Source of the DNA: Paramarasmius palmivorus
Lineage: Eukaryota; Basidiomycota; Agaricomycetes; Agaricales; Marasmiaceae
Direction of reading: 5' to 3'
Assembly (NCBI GenBank): GCA_037176845.1
Contig: JAYKXP010000164.1
Coordinates: 1-64,000, forward strand
Length of the DNA stretch: 64,000 nucleotides
The notes under the pieces were generated by a model. The model saw only the letters and a program-made list of their open reading frames with translations, was not told the origin of the DNA and did not search any database. Of the stretch, positions 10,859-20,956 are shown piece by piece. Every line of letters begins with the position of its first letter. The stretch's first letter is position 1. A program made the position numbers and the translations under genes.

Positions 10859-12112
10859 ATGCTTCGACTACTGAGGTACGTCTCATTCAGTTTGCTGAAT
10901 ATATTTCTTACGAGCCTTATAGCTTGTGCGTGCTTACATGTATACCGTGTCGTCAAGCCTTCAATATCGAAAGTGTCATTCCCACAACTGCTGAGATAGT
11001 TGACGATTCCATTACGCTTCAAGTGATGTGGTCCATAACCTCCGGGGACGATATCGACCCATCGTCACTTGGTTTCGCTCTCATTAAAGCGATTCCAAGC
11101 TCTTCAACCCAAGAAACCACTACTTCTACCTCTACATCTGCATCTGCGATTCAGTATGACACTTCTAGGGTGTCGTTCAATCCAGTGTTTGCCGGGTGAG
11201 GAATATGGTTCAGAGCCTTTTTCAACGCTGAATCAACACTCTCAGGTCATATCATATACAAGTTTGGCTTACCAGGTAAACCAGATACATGAAAGAAGAG
11301 TCACCTATTTAACAGTATTTTTAAGCACAATCGACTCTGATCCCCAGTTACTCCTGCGTCAGTACAGTGACCCAATCACGGTCAGAGATCCACATCAAGG
11401 TTCAACAGACGGTGGACTCCTCAGTCCTCTCATTTTTGGGCTTCGATCAACTACGCTGTTGAGCATCTCGGCTCCACAGAGCACCAGTAGTGACATTGAG
11501 TACACTTATTTTGCTTTCTAGATTTCATATCATGCTGATGTGATATCCTATCTCAAGTCAAAATACAACCCATACTCCAGCTAGTACCACCCCAGGTTCT
11601 CAAACTTCTAATTCCTTTGATCATGCTGCCACGCACTCTCAAGCATCCGACATCTCTAATCATACCCATCGCTCTACCGCTCTCATTGTCGGGATAACTA
11701 CCGGCATAATGGGATCTATCATCCTCGCAGCAATAAGCGGAATACTCATCCTTCGACGCAATCGCATCCGCTCAAAAGTCATAAGATCAACACGTATATC
11801 ACCTTTCCAAAACTCGACATCGGAATCAAACGTATGGGGTCGCAAAAAACGGAATTTTGTGCAACAGAGGATTCGGAGACCTATCACGATAATGAAGTGG
11901 CTTACGGGGATGATACACCAAGTCCCGGGAGGCGTGCGGATTCCCACAATAATGAAGTGATCCCCGAGGAAGATACACCAAATCGTGGGAGGCGTGTGGT
12001 TTATCTCCACGATAGTGGTTGGAGGCCCCCATTACATCACGAATCCGAGATAGATCATTCAGAGGACTCGAGCATCGTTGTGATGCCGCCACTGTATGAT
12101 GAAGCCATGTAA
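10859..12112 (+). pseudogene. Class IV single-pass membrane protein, frameshifted before the tail
   Basis: Exons 10859-10875, 10923-11195, 11246-11275, 11326-11499 and 11558-12112, all phase-2 introns. The 17-base first exon splits a signal peptide (MLRLLSLCVLTCIPC). The ectodomain follows (AFNIESVIPTTAEIVDD, MWSITSGDDIDPSSLGFAL), then a Ser/Thr stalk and a helix (ALIVGITTGIMGSIILAAISGILIL). The tail motifs (RISPF; LHDSGWRPPL; VVMPPLYDEAM, ending at 12112) are all present, but the last two sit one frame away from the helix. The exon sum is 1049, one base short of a multiple of three. The likely site is an A6 run at about 11844-11849 (cgcaaaaaacgg): one more A would restore the frame. It could be a real mutation or a sequencing error. 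No alternative intron that I tried repairs it. Confidence 0.7.
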
Positions 12113-13338
12113 CGTAAAGAGGCAGTTATAATGTATCACGCTTGGACTCTTGACCGATGAAAACCGTGTTCCAAGGGAATGAAGAAGGTGAGATGGATTG
12201 GCGCGAGTATGTTAAGAACAATGAGACTTCAAAGACGCTCCGTTGTAAGAAGTCTCTCGCAAGAATACGATGGACATCATTTTTGTTATCCAAACGGCTC
12301 TAGAATCAAACGGAACATCTGAGTTGTCCTTTTCTGCGCTCTAATTCATCTAATGGATACTCGATAATCACAAATTTGGTGGAAGCGTTCATAAGTGGTA
12401 GAACACCTCTCGGGCTGTAATACAATCCAGCCACGGGGATGTTGATCGTAACAGGAAGGCTCGTTGAATTGAAGCCGTTCGTACCTCGTACGAGTTTTGA
12501 GAGGAAGGCTTGATAATTTTACCAGGATTTAGGCGATGCTAGGGGAAACAATCTCATCTATAATCTCTACGTCGTCGAACGTTCATATGGCACCAATCAG
12601 ATTAAAGGTGTTCACCTCCGGAAAGGCTCCTACCAGTACAGTTAAGCAGCTTGATAAGCTTAGCATTGATTTAGTTTTGTAATGTAATCGTATAAAAATG
12701 ATAGAACAAGGCTATAAGTCATAAGAGTGCGAGTTCATACCTCGATTCCCATGATGAACAAACCTAGGGAGATAATAACATAGCAAGCTTAATGAGGAGG
12801 TACTAAAAGTTTAGCACGCTGTATGATGACACTTGTATTTCTCCGTTCACGTTAATTATCTCGAAGGTATCTCAATAAAAACAATGCAGGGCACTGGTTA
12901 TCATGACGTCCGAGTCACTCGTAGTGCCATGATTCCAACTCTGCAACTGTATAAACAACTTAACCGACAAGATCTGGCCAGTCCGTTCGATGTCACTGAC
13001 CGCTTGAAGGCTCAACTCACCTACAAGGTACAATCATCAACGCACATGCGGGAGCAAATCGAACCAGCAAAAATTAGATCCCTCGAGATTGTCTGTATTG
13101 CCATGGCTTTTTAGTGACTACTGCGTTGTCAGATATCCCATTTGTATGATTGTACGTGAGAAAGTAAAGAATAATACAATAAATTACTGTGGAGTTAAAC
13201 GTTAGGCAAAGGAAATCGTGTGCTATACTTAGTACGCCACATAAACCCATCACTGGAAAGAGTAAGCGCGTTATTACACGATATCAATGGCAAATCCACG
13301 TTTACCATGGCGAAGGATCGCCCAAATTCCCCAATGGG
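12113..13338. other. Spacer; partly copied from the class I flank
   Basis: Bases about 12300-12500 resemble 1200-1370 (gcgctctaattcatc, acatctctcgggc-type patches, catgggatgttgatc). The frame 12833-13114 shows no domain. I see no other gene. Confidence 0.3.
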
Positions 13339-14426
13339 CTATTTACCCTGATCACTTCCATGTTTCTCCATGATGATTGTCAGATCCGTTGACTCCCGCA
13401 ATGGTCGTCGTTTCTCGAAGACTTTCTCCTTTGCCCATACTTGCGAGACAGAATCGGATGGCCCAAGAGTACTGGTGTGTGGCTCGTCCTCTTCCGACTT
13501 AAAATAAGATGTGGTATGAGACCTGTCCCCAAAACTGTATTGAGAAGACCTCAACCACGGTCTCAAGGCAGTTGATTCTTTGTCGAGAGTCCCACTGGCA
13601 GACGCACGGTTCGATGATCTTCGGAACCAAAGATAGAGTGAAATCGCGGCTATGATGACAATTAGGCCAAGAATTGTCCCCAAGATTGCGCCAAGGAGTG
13701 ATGTCGGCTGCTTTGGGGTTGGCATACCCGTCATAACTGGCGTTGCCTCCGATGACCTAAAAAATCTAAGCTCTCAAAAATGTGAACTATTCCAGATAAT
13801 GCTGACGTTGATGTGGGCCCAGGAGGCGATGTCGACGTTTGTGTAGTACTTTCATGGCAGATGATCTTAGTCGAGTGTTGTGGATTGAGACAAGACTACG
13901 TACCTTGGTTCCGTTATGATAATATTCTCTCCTAGTTGCGCCGATGCACCGAATCTGGAATCGGTTATCGTTGTTTGTCAGAAAAAGCGAACTGGACCAG
14001 GGTTTACCCAGAAACTTCCAAGTGATATACTCTGTTGAGCTATTCAGTTGTGTGCAAAACTATGAATCTGCGCACATACCCTGCTGTTGTCGCAGTAAAA
14101 GTTATGACTCCTTCGGTTTGACCTGGTGTAAAGTTCGTTTGGATCACGCTGCTGGTAATAACAGGGTTTTCTTGCACAAAAACAATCTGGAATTCGTCGA
14201 ATGAACCCCTTAGAAAGCCTGGGATTCTCCATTTCGCACTGGCCGGAATATTCACTGTTCCTGTGGACGGTATGGCCATGTGACTGAGAGATGATGCTAT
14301 GAAGTCGAAGACCGGATTAGCAACAGCCAACAAAGCCAAAGAGGACAAGAAAGCGATAATCCTAGAGAAATTGGTCAATTGAGTGGTATAATATGAGGCT
14401 GACACGTACCCTGGGCGTATAATCAT
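13339..14426 (-). CDS. Class I single-pass membrane protein, variant without PPxY
   Basis: Function unknown. Exons 14426-14410, 14361-14080, 14031-14008, 13954-13904, 13848-13807 and 13756-13339 sum to 834 bases, exactly 278 codons (277 residues). The first exon again has 17 bases. The signal peptide (IIAFLSSLALLAVANP) and ectodomain match 1370-2525. A sixth exon exists because a 50-base intron (13757-13806) interrupts the stalk; this intron is absent from 1370-2525 and 8936-10070. The helix is GAILGTILGLIVIIAAISLYLWF. The tail differs from the family: it ends RRPLRESTDLTIIMEKHGSDQGK, with RRP where DSGWRP would be and MEKHGS where MPPxYxS would be. The same alternative end is seen in the remnants at 33423-33720 and 43310-44310, so it is a sub-lineage and not an isolated break. 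Confidence 0.75.
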
Positions 14427-15560
14427 TCTAAACAGGGGAAAAACCAGATACACAATAATGAGAGAGGGGACGGGTTAAGTAAGTATCTTGCATCTCATCG
14501 GGGCTTTTGAAAGAGGTAATGATCAGTATCACCATGCAAGGGAATACAGGGTAACACGGAAACGATCTCATCTGCGTTCTTGATCTTGATGAACAATCGA
14601 TTAGACTGAAATGAGATTGAAGCTCTTTAACTCTAGACAAGTGTGTCTATTCCAGGGGTTTCGATGCTAGACAGTTGCGATGTCGAGTGAAGTTCTGGTT
14701 GAGTCAGCGGCTATGACGACGGCATGATCATCGAAATGATAAAGGTTACGACGAGGAGCGTGAGTTAATATCTCAGCTGTCTCTCCCCATGGACTTACAG
14801 GTTTACTAGAAGTCTAGTGTGACAGTAACATGATCCTGGAGACATACTGGACAACTACTGGAATAAAAGGTAAGCAGGTGATGCAATGACTTCATTTCAT
14901 GGCGTTGCTCGCAGGCTGACATCAAATGGACTGATCGTGTTCGCAGTTACCCGATCACTTATCCGCACGCTGGAAACGCCGGATGTTCTCTGAATGAAGG
15001 ATTGTTGATTTCTATGGCTTTAGAGTGTGAAGGGCTGGTGACTTGCTTTATGTTACGTTAAGATCAGATGAGTGTGACCTTGCGCAGTGAAAAGTGCTAT
15101 GGGACATTTGATACAACACCTATGTCAGCTTCTCATCATTCTTGTCTAGGCAGCTATGAAAGGAATAAAGTGGTCCAGATCTGATTGGACGAATCTCCGT
15201 GTAAAATTGGACCTACTTCGCCAAAAGATCATGGGTTAAGAGCGTTTTGATCACAATCCGGTGTCAAGTCCACGACTATCGGGGAAACGGGAAAACGGTC
15301 ACTTCATTTCTATCAGTCGAACTATTCTTGCTTTCTTGAGATGTAGGATCCACAGCCTACGAATATTTAAATCTCTGGTGTTGAGCATCTGTTTCATATC
15401 AATGGTGCCCTTGTCTCTCGGTCTCGGTTCGTATCACGCACGAGAAGATCCGATCATGATGGTGTATAAACGGACTTTCTGACAAAGAGGTGCAAGCATG
15501 AAACACGACGGCAACTTCTCAGGATCTCTCCACACAACAAGAACGTATTGACGGAAGATG
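14427..15560. other. Spacer, no recognised gene
   Basis: Bases 14640-15020 are the diverged flank of the class I duplication. The frame at 15261-15482 has a hydrophobic run (SLVLSICFISMVPLSLGLG) but no splice context or homologue in the window, so I leave it uncalled. Confidence 0.3.
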
Positions 15561-15721
15561 CACTGGGGGCAAGAAAGCATAAGTCTCCGGGCCTTTTCAA
15601 AGACTTATGCCACTCTTACCCGAATTTTCGGACCATATGCAAGACTTATGCTCAGACCTCTCATAAGTTTTGTATAAGTCCAGCATATAGAACCGAGACT
15701 TATGAAAACTTGCCCGCAGTG
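15561..15721. mobile_element. CACTG-ended MITE (CACTA-like), 161 bp
   Basis: Left end cactgggggcaagaaagcat (15561 onward, arm to 15587) and the reverse complement of the right end (15695-15721, cactgcgggcaagttttcat) form 27-base terminal inverted repeats with five mismatches. The trinucleotide ATG flanks both sides (15558-15560 and 15722-15724). Termini CACTG/CAGTG with a 3-bp target duplication are the known signature of CACTA (EnSpm) transposons. The inside is rich in AGACTTATG in both orientations, with no coding capacity, so it would need a transposase supplied elsewhere. Confidence 0.75.
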
Positions 15722-17691
15722 ATGGAACATCGATAACGCAAGTTTTGTAGAGATGAAGGGGTGGTAAGATGAAAGGATCGAGGATGCAAAAGACCAAGGA
15801 TATAGTGTTTGGCCCCATACCAGGAGCGATATTGAAGATGTAGGTAATCACGTCGATTCAGCATCTCTTCTCTATAAGGCTCCAGGCTACCCCACACATC
15901 TCCTGCCCCACCTCTTCTTGACCTTGACCTGTTCCTAGCCCTCACCAGTTCCTCTCGACACGCGTTTCCTCACGCCCGCAAACTAACTGATTACTGACGC
16001 TCTAGATCTGAAGCTATGAGGCATGAGAAGCAGCATGCATTAGGAAATAGAGTAGGCTTACCGAGAGAGTGCGTGAATAAGGACGTGAAGGTTAGGGGAC
16101 GACGGATAAAAGCCATAGTTATCGATCCGTATCCTTTTGAGCATTTGATTTCACTTTTTGCCGAAGGATCATTGATGGTAGAGAGTAGTGGTATAGAGTC
16201 TTGCCGTGGTACGGAAAAGAGCGACAGGTCTTCGGTTGTGCTCTGTCTTCCTATTTAGCGACCAGGCGGGAATGGATAGTTTCTGCGATGCTCGTGTTTG
16301 GGTTGATAGGAAATATTGAAGTGGAGGCGAGGGCACCCACGTTTCGAAACGTCGTTGCGATATGCTCATAGGCTGTGCTTGTGCTTGGGTGGACAGAGCG
16401 AACAGTTTTACTATTCCATGGGAATGAAGACGAGAGATTAGAAGGACAAAGGACAGGACCAGCGAGGTATCAGGTTTGTAGAAGCAACGCGTACGTTGTT
16501 GTTATGTATCCGGTTGTCGCTGTGAGTGCTTGTGGACGTCGAGCTAGAGAGTACGCTGCAGTGTCTTGCAGAAGTCAATCGGGGGAGACGCGGAAAGATA
16601 TGATCAAAGCGCACCCAAGAACCTTCCAATATCTTCACCCCAGAGCTCCATCTTAAACTGACCAGCGAAGTAGTGCCAAGTGGTTGGGTTGAAAAAGAAC
16701 ACGCGAGTCGCGTGATCCCTGTCTCCAACCAAATCACGCCAGGGTTAGTAGGGTAAGGTTAGGGTTGCACTGCTTTTCTCACAATATTGATCTGCTTTCG
16801 CCGCCAATTCGCCGATAAACATGGTGATGGATCGGGTTTAGACGAGCTTGCGAGTCTATGCAAGATTAATTGCATCAGCAGCGAGCTCAATACCATAACC
16901 TCGTACTCACCGTCCCCGCGCCTCGCGCTCTAAGCGGGATATGTCCTCTCCACCTCCCAGGTCGTAAGCGAGAGGGCAGTGGTGAGTACGAACAAGGTTT
17001 TTTCCCTTTACGTCATGTTGTACACGTCATGCTAACCGAACTTCCGGCAGAGTTGATCACTGGCGGCGGAGTGAGACAACCTCCTTGTCTCTTCTCACTA
17101 CGTCGCCAGGTATGTATTCTAGGTTTATTGTGTAGCTCTTCTCACCACGTCGCCAGCTCACCAAGAAAATTTTGCTTACCCGCCCTGTTTTTCACCCTCC
17201 CATGTTGTATTAACATTGTATTTGTATTCTTTTTCTTGCTTCTTTTTATGACTTCTCCTATGTATACTACCATTGCCTCACGATCTCGAATCAAAATGGG
17301 CCCCGCCTCCGAGGTTGCGGGCTTGGTTTTTGGCTAACGAGGCTTGATGCGAGCGTTGATAAGCAATTGGACGAGACAGCGCAAAGAGTGCAACCGATGC
17401 CCTACGTGAATCATGCTCTTCTTTAGTATTCGCACAATGGTCACCTACGGGCCGCTTAAATCACTCCAAACCTACTGACGATGATATACTTAATACATAA
17501 AGTTCTTCTCTCGTTGGCAACGCCTGTGATAGCAACAACGACGTAAGCTGCTGCAGAGCCAATCGTATGAGGTCTACAGTTACAAGAAGGTGTTCATCGC
17601 TCCGGTGACCATCTGATTTGATCGCAGTCTGATACTTAAGGTTCCGTTCCTTGGATCAATGGCTAGCAAGCCCTGCACACCGTGACTCACC
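15722..17691. other. Spacer, no recognised gene
   Basis: Open frames at 16016-16258, 16375-16656 and 16870-17337 show no domain, and the last has no ATG near its start. A ctcttctcac(t/c)acgtcgccag phrase occurs twice about 41 bases apart (about 17095 and 17136). Bases 17390-17620 resemble 5400-5590 and are the upstream flank of the class III gene. Confidence 0.3.
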
Positions 17692-18966
17692 ATGAAACTC
17701 ATTTTCCTTGCTTTTCTCCACATTTCCGCCGCAATCACCGTGGAGTTTCCTCAAAACATGATCGCTGGCGAAAATACGCTCTTTACATGGACACGGAGAC
17801 AGAGAGATCCACAGAGCTTTTATATCACCTACGAGAACCAGAACCGTGACGGATCCAAAACGGAACAAACTAACATTGACTCGAACAACGCATTGAAGGG
17901 AACAGAAAGTGTGATTTTTACAAATGTTGGGTGGGTAAAGGCTGCGTATCTCAAAGGTCTGTACTCACTCGACTCCTCAAAGTAACTTCCAGATCGATGT
18001 TTTTGATGAACAAGATGTCACGTACGTTTTTTCCTCAGGACCTAGTGATGATCCATGGAGCTCATTCCCACCGTGCCGAAGCGCAAGCGACATTCTGTAT
18101 TCGCTCACTCTGCCAGTCTTTTCGAATTCGGCTTCTTCCGCTGAATCCCCAACACTGTGATCTACTTTTGACACTCTAACGTATTTGGAATAACTAATCA
18201 TACCGCTCCTACCTAGATCAGATACGCCTACAGATCCAGCCACCTCCTCTCAACTTGAGACTGAGTCGACGGAAATGTAAGATATTCATGAAAGCTGATT
18301 ATCTTGAGGGTGAATTAACATTTTACAGTATTCAGAATACGAGCGTGACTATGCTAAGCATATCCAAGACTCTCTCGAATGGGTAGGATGCTCCTCGAAC
18401 ATTCATTTGGACGTAAATTAACGTTCGGGTCAGTGATATGACTGGAACGACAGTATCTACTATGTTTGCATCTACATCAACAGGAGTGTAAGTCAAGGGT
18501 ATCTATTCGCGTCAAAATTGACACCATGGAATGCTATAGCGTCACCGGACCTACCTCAGGGTCCACCGCCCAGCCCAAGTTATCAACCTCGAAGCTCAAC
18601 GTCGGTGCTATCATAGGGATAGTCATCGGAGTAATCACTCCAGCTATACTAGTGGTTGCGGGGGTAATCATATTCCGAAACAAGCGCAAAAAAGGTTCCA
18701 AATCGGCGACTTTCGAAGAAGATGTAGTACCCTACCCACGCACGACATCGACTTCCCAAGTCACGAAGAAACAGGAATCGCTGGACTTGGATCACATTCA
18801 ACGCAGCTGTCTAGATTCGCATGGAGAACAGGATGCAGCTGTGCGAGAAAGACGCGTGGTCTACCTCGAGGATAGCGGATGGAGACCATCTCCCTTGACT
18901 AGAGATGCAGACGATTCAGGTTCTAGTGTCGTTGTCATGCCGCCTCGGTATGATGCTGCAGTGTAA
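17692..18966 (+). CDS. Class III single-pass membrane protein, DSGWRP and PPRY tail
   Basis: Function unknown. Exons 17692-17934, 17993-18156, 18217-18276, 18329-18382, 18434-18487 and 18540-18966 sum to 1002 bases, exactly 334 codons (333 residues). The first intron is phase 0, the others phase 2. The signal peptide (MKLIFLAFLHISAAI) is not split here. The ectodomain (VEFPQNMIAGENTLFTWTRR, then IDVFDEQDVTYVFSSGP) is followed by a long Ser/Thr stalk built from four short exons and a helix (VGAIIGIVIGVITPAILVVAGVIIF). The tail has VVPYPRTTS, YLEDSGWRPSPL and MPPRYDAAV at the very end. This is the only intact class III copy; relics lie at 5592-6140, 10536-10765 and 44400-44770. It is among the clearest examples of the three-motif tail. 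Confidence 0.8.
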
Positions 18967-19782
18967 TAGTCACCGTTCTAAATCTGTCAAACACATCTTC
19001 CATGAGCATCTTCAATGTTTCAATATCACTACGAAGAGTCACCTGTGAGAGCATCTTCTCGTGCTGTGCATGTGAGCATCAGATCGAAAGGTTCTCTGAT
19101 GCGATATTCCCGTGTTTTCTCAGCGTTGTGGGTTTGAGTTATTGAAGGTTCTTTCCGTAATGCTACATCGTTCTTGTTTGCCAGACCGTGAAATGGGAGT
19201 ATTCTACAGCCGCACGAACACAGGTTAACCTACCTGTACGTCCATAAAGCACAGCTTGGCGTACCATCGTAATGGTGAGTGTCATTGTGATCGTTCTAAG
19301 TTCGAACAGAACATAGGGGATCATATCACCCGGTACATTGATTAATCCAAGGATAACACAGAGCAGAACCATAGTGAGGAGGCCGAAGCCTTTCGGCCTT
19401 CCTCTTGCACTTGATTCAGCGCAATTTGAAGTCTCTGGGGTACCCCCCACTCGTCCCGAAAGAGAAGGACTATTGGACCATACACCTTCGGTCTAACGAG
19501 ACAGACCACTGGAGAGGTGATTGCGAACGATATTGGATAGCACTCCTGGGCCAATTTACCGCAGTCACGAAATCTCACACGCACACTGATTCTCCAAGGG
19601 GAGAGACTAACTCGGTGCGTTCAAACCTCGTTCAAACTCCGAATATACAACTCAATGATCTTTGGTGTGTAATCGAAGATGAAAAAGACAGACTACGCGT
19701 AAAAAATGTTAAGCTGCTTCAAACTCGTTAGAATGGTTTCACGAAATTCAATAGATGCCACCTAATACATGTGGGGTCCTTT
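18967..19782. other. Spacer with a hairpin
   Basis: Bases 19040-19180 resemble 10690-10850, the interval between class III and class IV genes, but the class IV gene expected next is not intact here. A short inverted repeat aggccgaa/ttcggcct lies at about 19380-19399. The frames at 19163-19450 (minus, hydrophobic) and 19405-19731 (plus) have no domain that I recognise. Confidence 0.3.
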
Positions 19783-20347
19783 CTAAGCTTCAACCGTAAT
19801 TAAAGTATCATATGAACCAATATCCAAAGGTCCTGGACCGGTGCAGCACAGGGCTTGCGCGCTTTCAAATCTACAATGAGTCCCAGGAAGAGCAACAGTA
19901 GATTGTACTTACAACGAATCATCAATAGCATAAAGCTGATACGTCCTACGTCACTATGAGCAATCCAGAAATCGTGAGCATGCCCAGATAAGTACTCACC
20001 CAGATGAAATTCGCCCCCACGTAACATTTGACGTCCCACTCTCTCCATTGAAAGGCGTAGAATCATCTTTCGCACGGATACCCAAGAAATCCGCACCGGG
20101 AGGCCTCAGAGTGAAAATGAATGGGGTAGTTGATTCGCCGGCAGGTTGGTGCCACTGAATTACAAGCGATATGGCGCCGTTCACTGGAGAAACTGTTATA
20201 GGATTGACGTTGTCAATTACCACCTCCTTGGACGCGGCTGTTTGAGTCCATGGTAGTAGTGCTGCTATAGTGAGTGCCCTGAGAAGATTAAGTGATTTTG
20301 AGGAATGGTCAGCGACAGAAGACGTACAAATAGGTTGTACGAAACAT
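19783..20347 (-). CDS. Class VI secreted protein lacking a membrane anchor
   Basis: Function unknown. Exons 20347-20328, 20278-20000, 19945-19913 and 19870-19783 sum to 420 bases, exactly 140 codons (139 residues), all introns phase 2. A 20-base first exon and the start of the second give a good signal peptide (MFRTTYLALTIAALLPWTQT). The ectodomain (SPVNGAISLVIQWHQPAGES) and the small exon TYQLYAIDDSL parallel ITWHKGTK and EYKLSAIQFAPG in 60869-62101. The frame stops after a short fourth exon ending LITVEA, with no transmembrane helix and no tail. It may be a real soluble ectodomain or a truncated gene whose frame is still open. A gypsy element sits 291 bases upstream in the same orientation. 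Confidence 0.65.
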
Positions 20348-20637
20348 CGTCGCAGACCTAAAACTGCGACCAAGCAATGTCCTGCGTTTATATACATTTC
20401 GTTGTTAGTAGATGTTCCCGATCATGACGGTGATTCAAAGTGCAATTGTATAAGCCATAGAAGGGAGGCAGAGCAAGCTCCGTAACGGTACTACATTCCC
20501 TCGTATTTCTTGACGTATCATTGGCGCCACCATGTGGTGAAATCTATTATTGAAGCAATTAGGAGACGGGATGTTTATCATTCACCAGCTACGAGCGGCA
20601 TGCCATATTGATTTATGAATGATATACATCGATGTCC

Positions 20638-20829
20638 TGTAACCGCACCAGGGGGTGCGACACTCAAGAACGAGACACACGCAGGAATAAGCAGGTATAA
20701 GCTCTATTCTGCGTAGATGATGAAGGTACAGAAGAAAGAAGGAATGAGTAAAATACGTAAGTACGTAGAATAAGTATCTAAGGTGGCGTATAAATAGTCG
20801 TAAACAAGTTAGCACAGGACGCGTTTACA
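20638..20829 (-). repeat. 3' LTR of the gypsy element, 192 bp
   Basis: Identical to 27061-27252. On the element strand it starts TGTAAACGCG and ends GGTGCGGTTACA. As a 3' LTR it carries the polyadenylation function; its own promoter box could also fire outward toward the class VI gene. Confidence 0.95.
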
Positions 20830-20901
20830 CCCCTACCGTCCTAAAAACAAAGCCGGGGTGTAGCAAAGCACAAACCAAGGCCTATCAGCCTTGGTTGCTA
20901 C
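20830..20901 (-). promoter_or_regulatory. Polypurine tract and stem-loop before the 3' LTR
   Basis: Next to the LTR, the element strand reads AGGACGGTAGGGG (20842-20830), a purine-rich tract in the position where plus-strand DNA priming occurs in LTR retroelements. Just upstream is a strong hairpin: arms aaccaaggc (20873-20881) and gccttggtt (20888-20896), with an outer pair gtagcaa (20860-20866) and ttgctac (20895-20901). Its role is unknown. Confidence 0.7.
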
Positions 20902-20956
20902 AAAACACGGCGCATGTAAAAATATCTGGACCAAAACAAATCACGAAATTAATCAT

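Noticed and set aside
16870..17337. 155-codon frame with a hydrophobic run
   Set aside because: No ATG near its start, no domain, and the hydrophobic run comes from a T/C-rich stretch.
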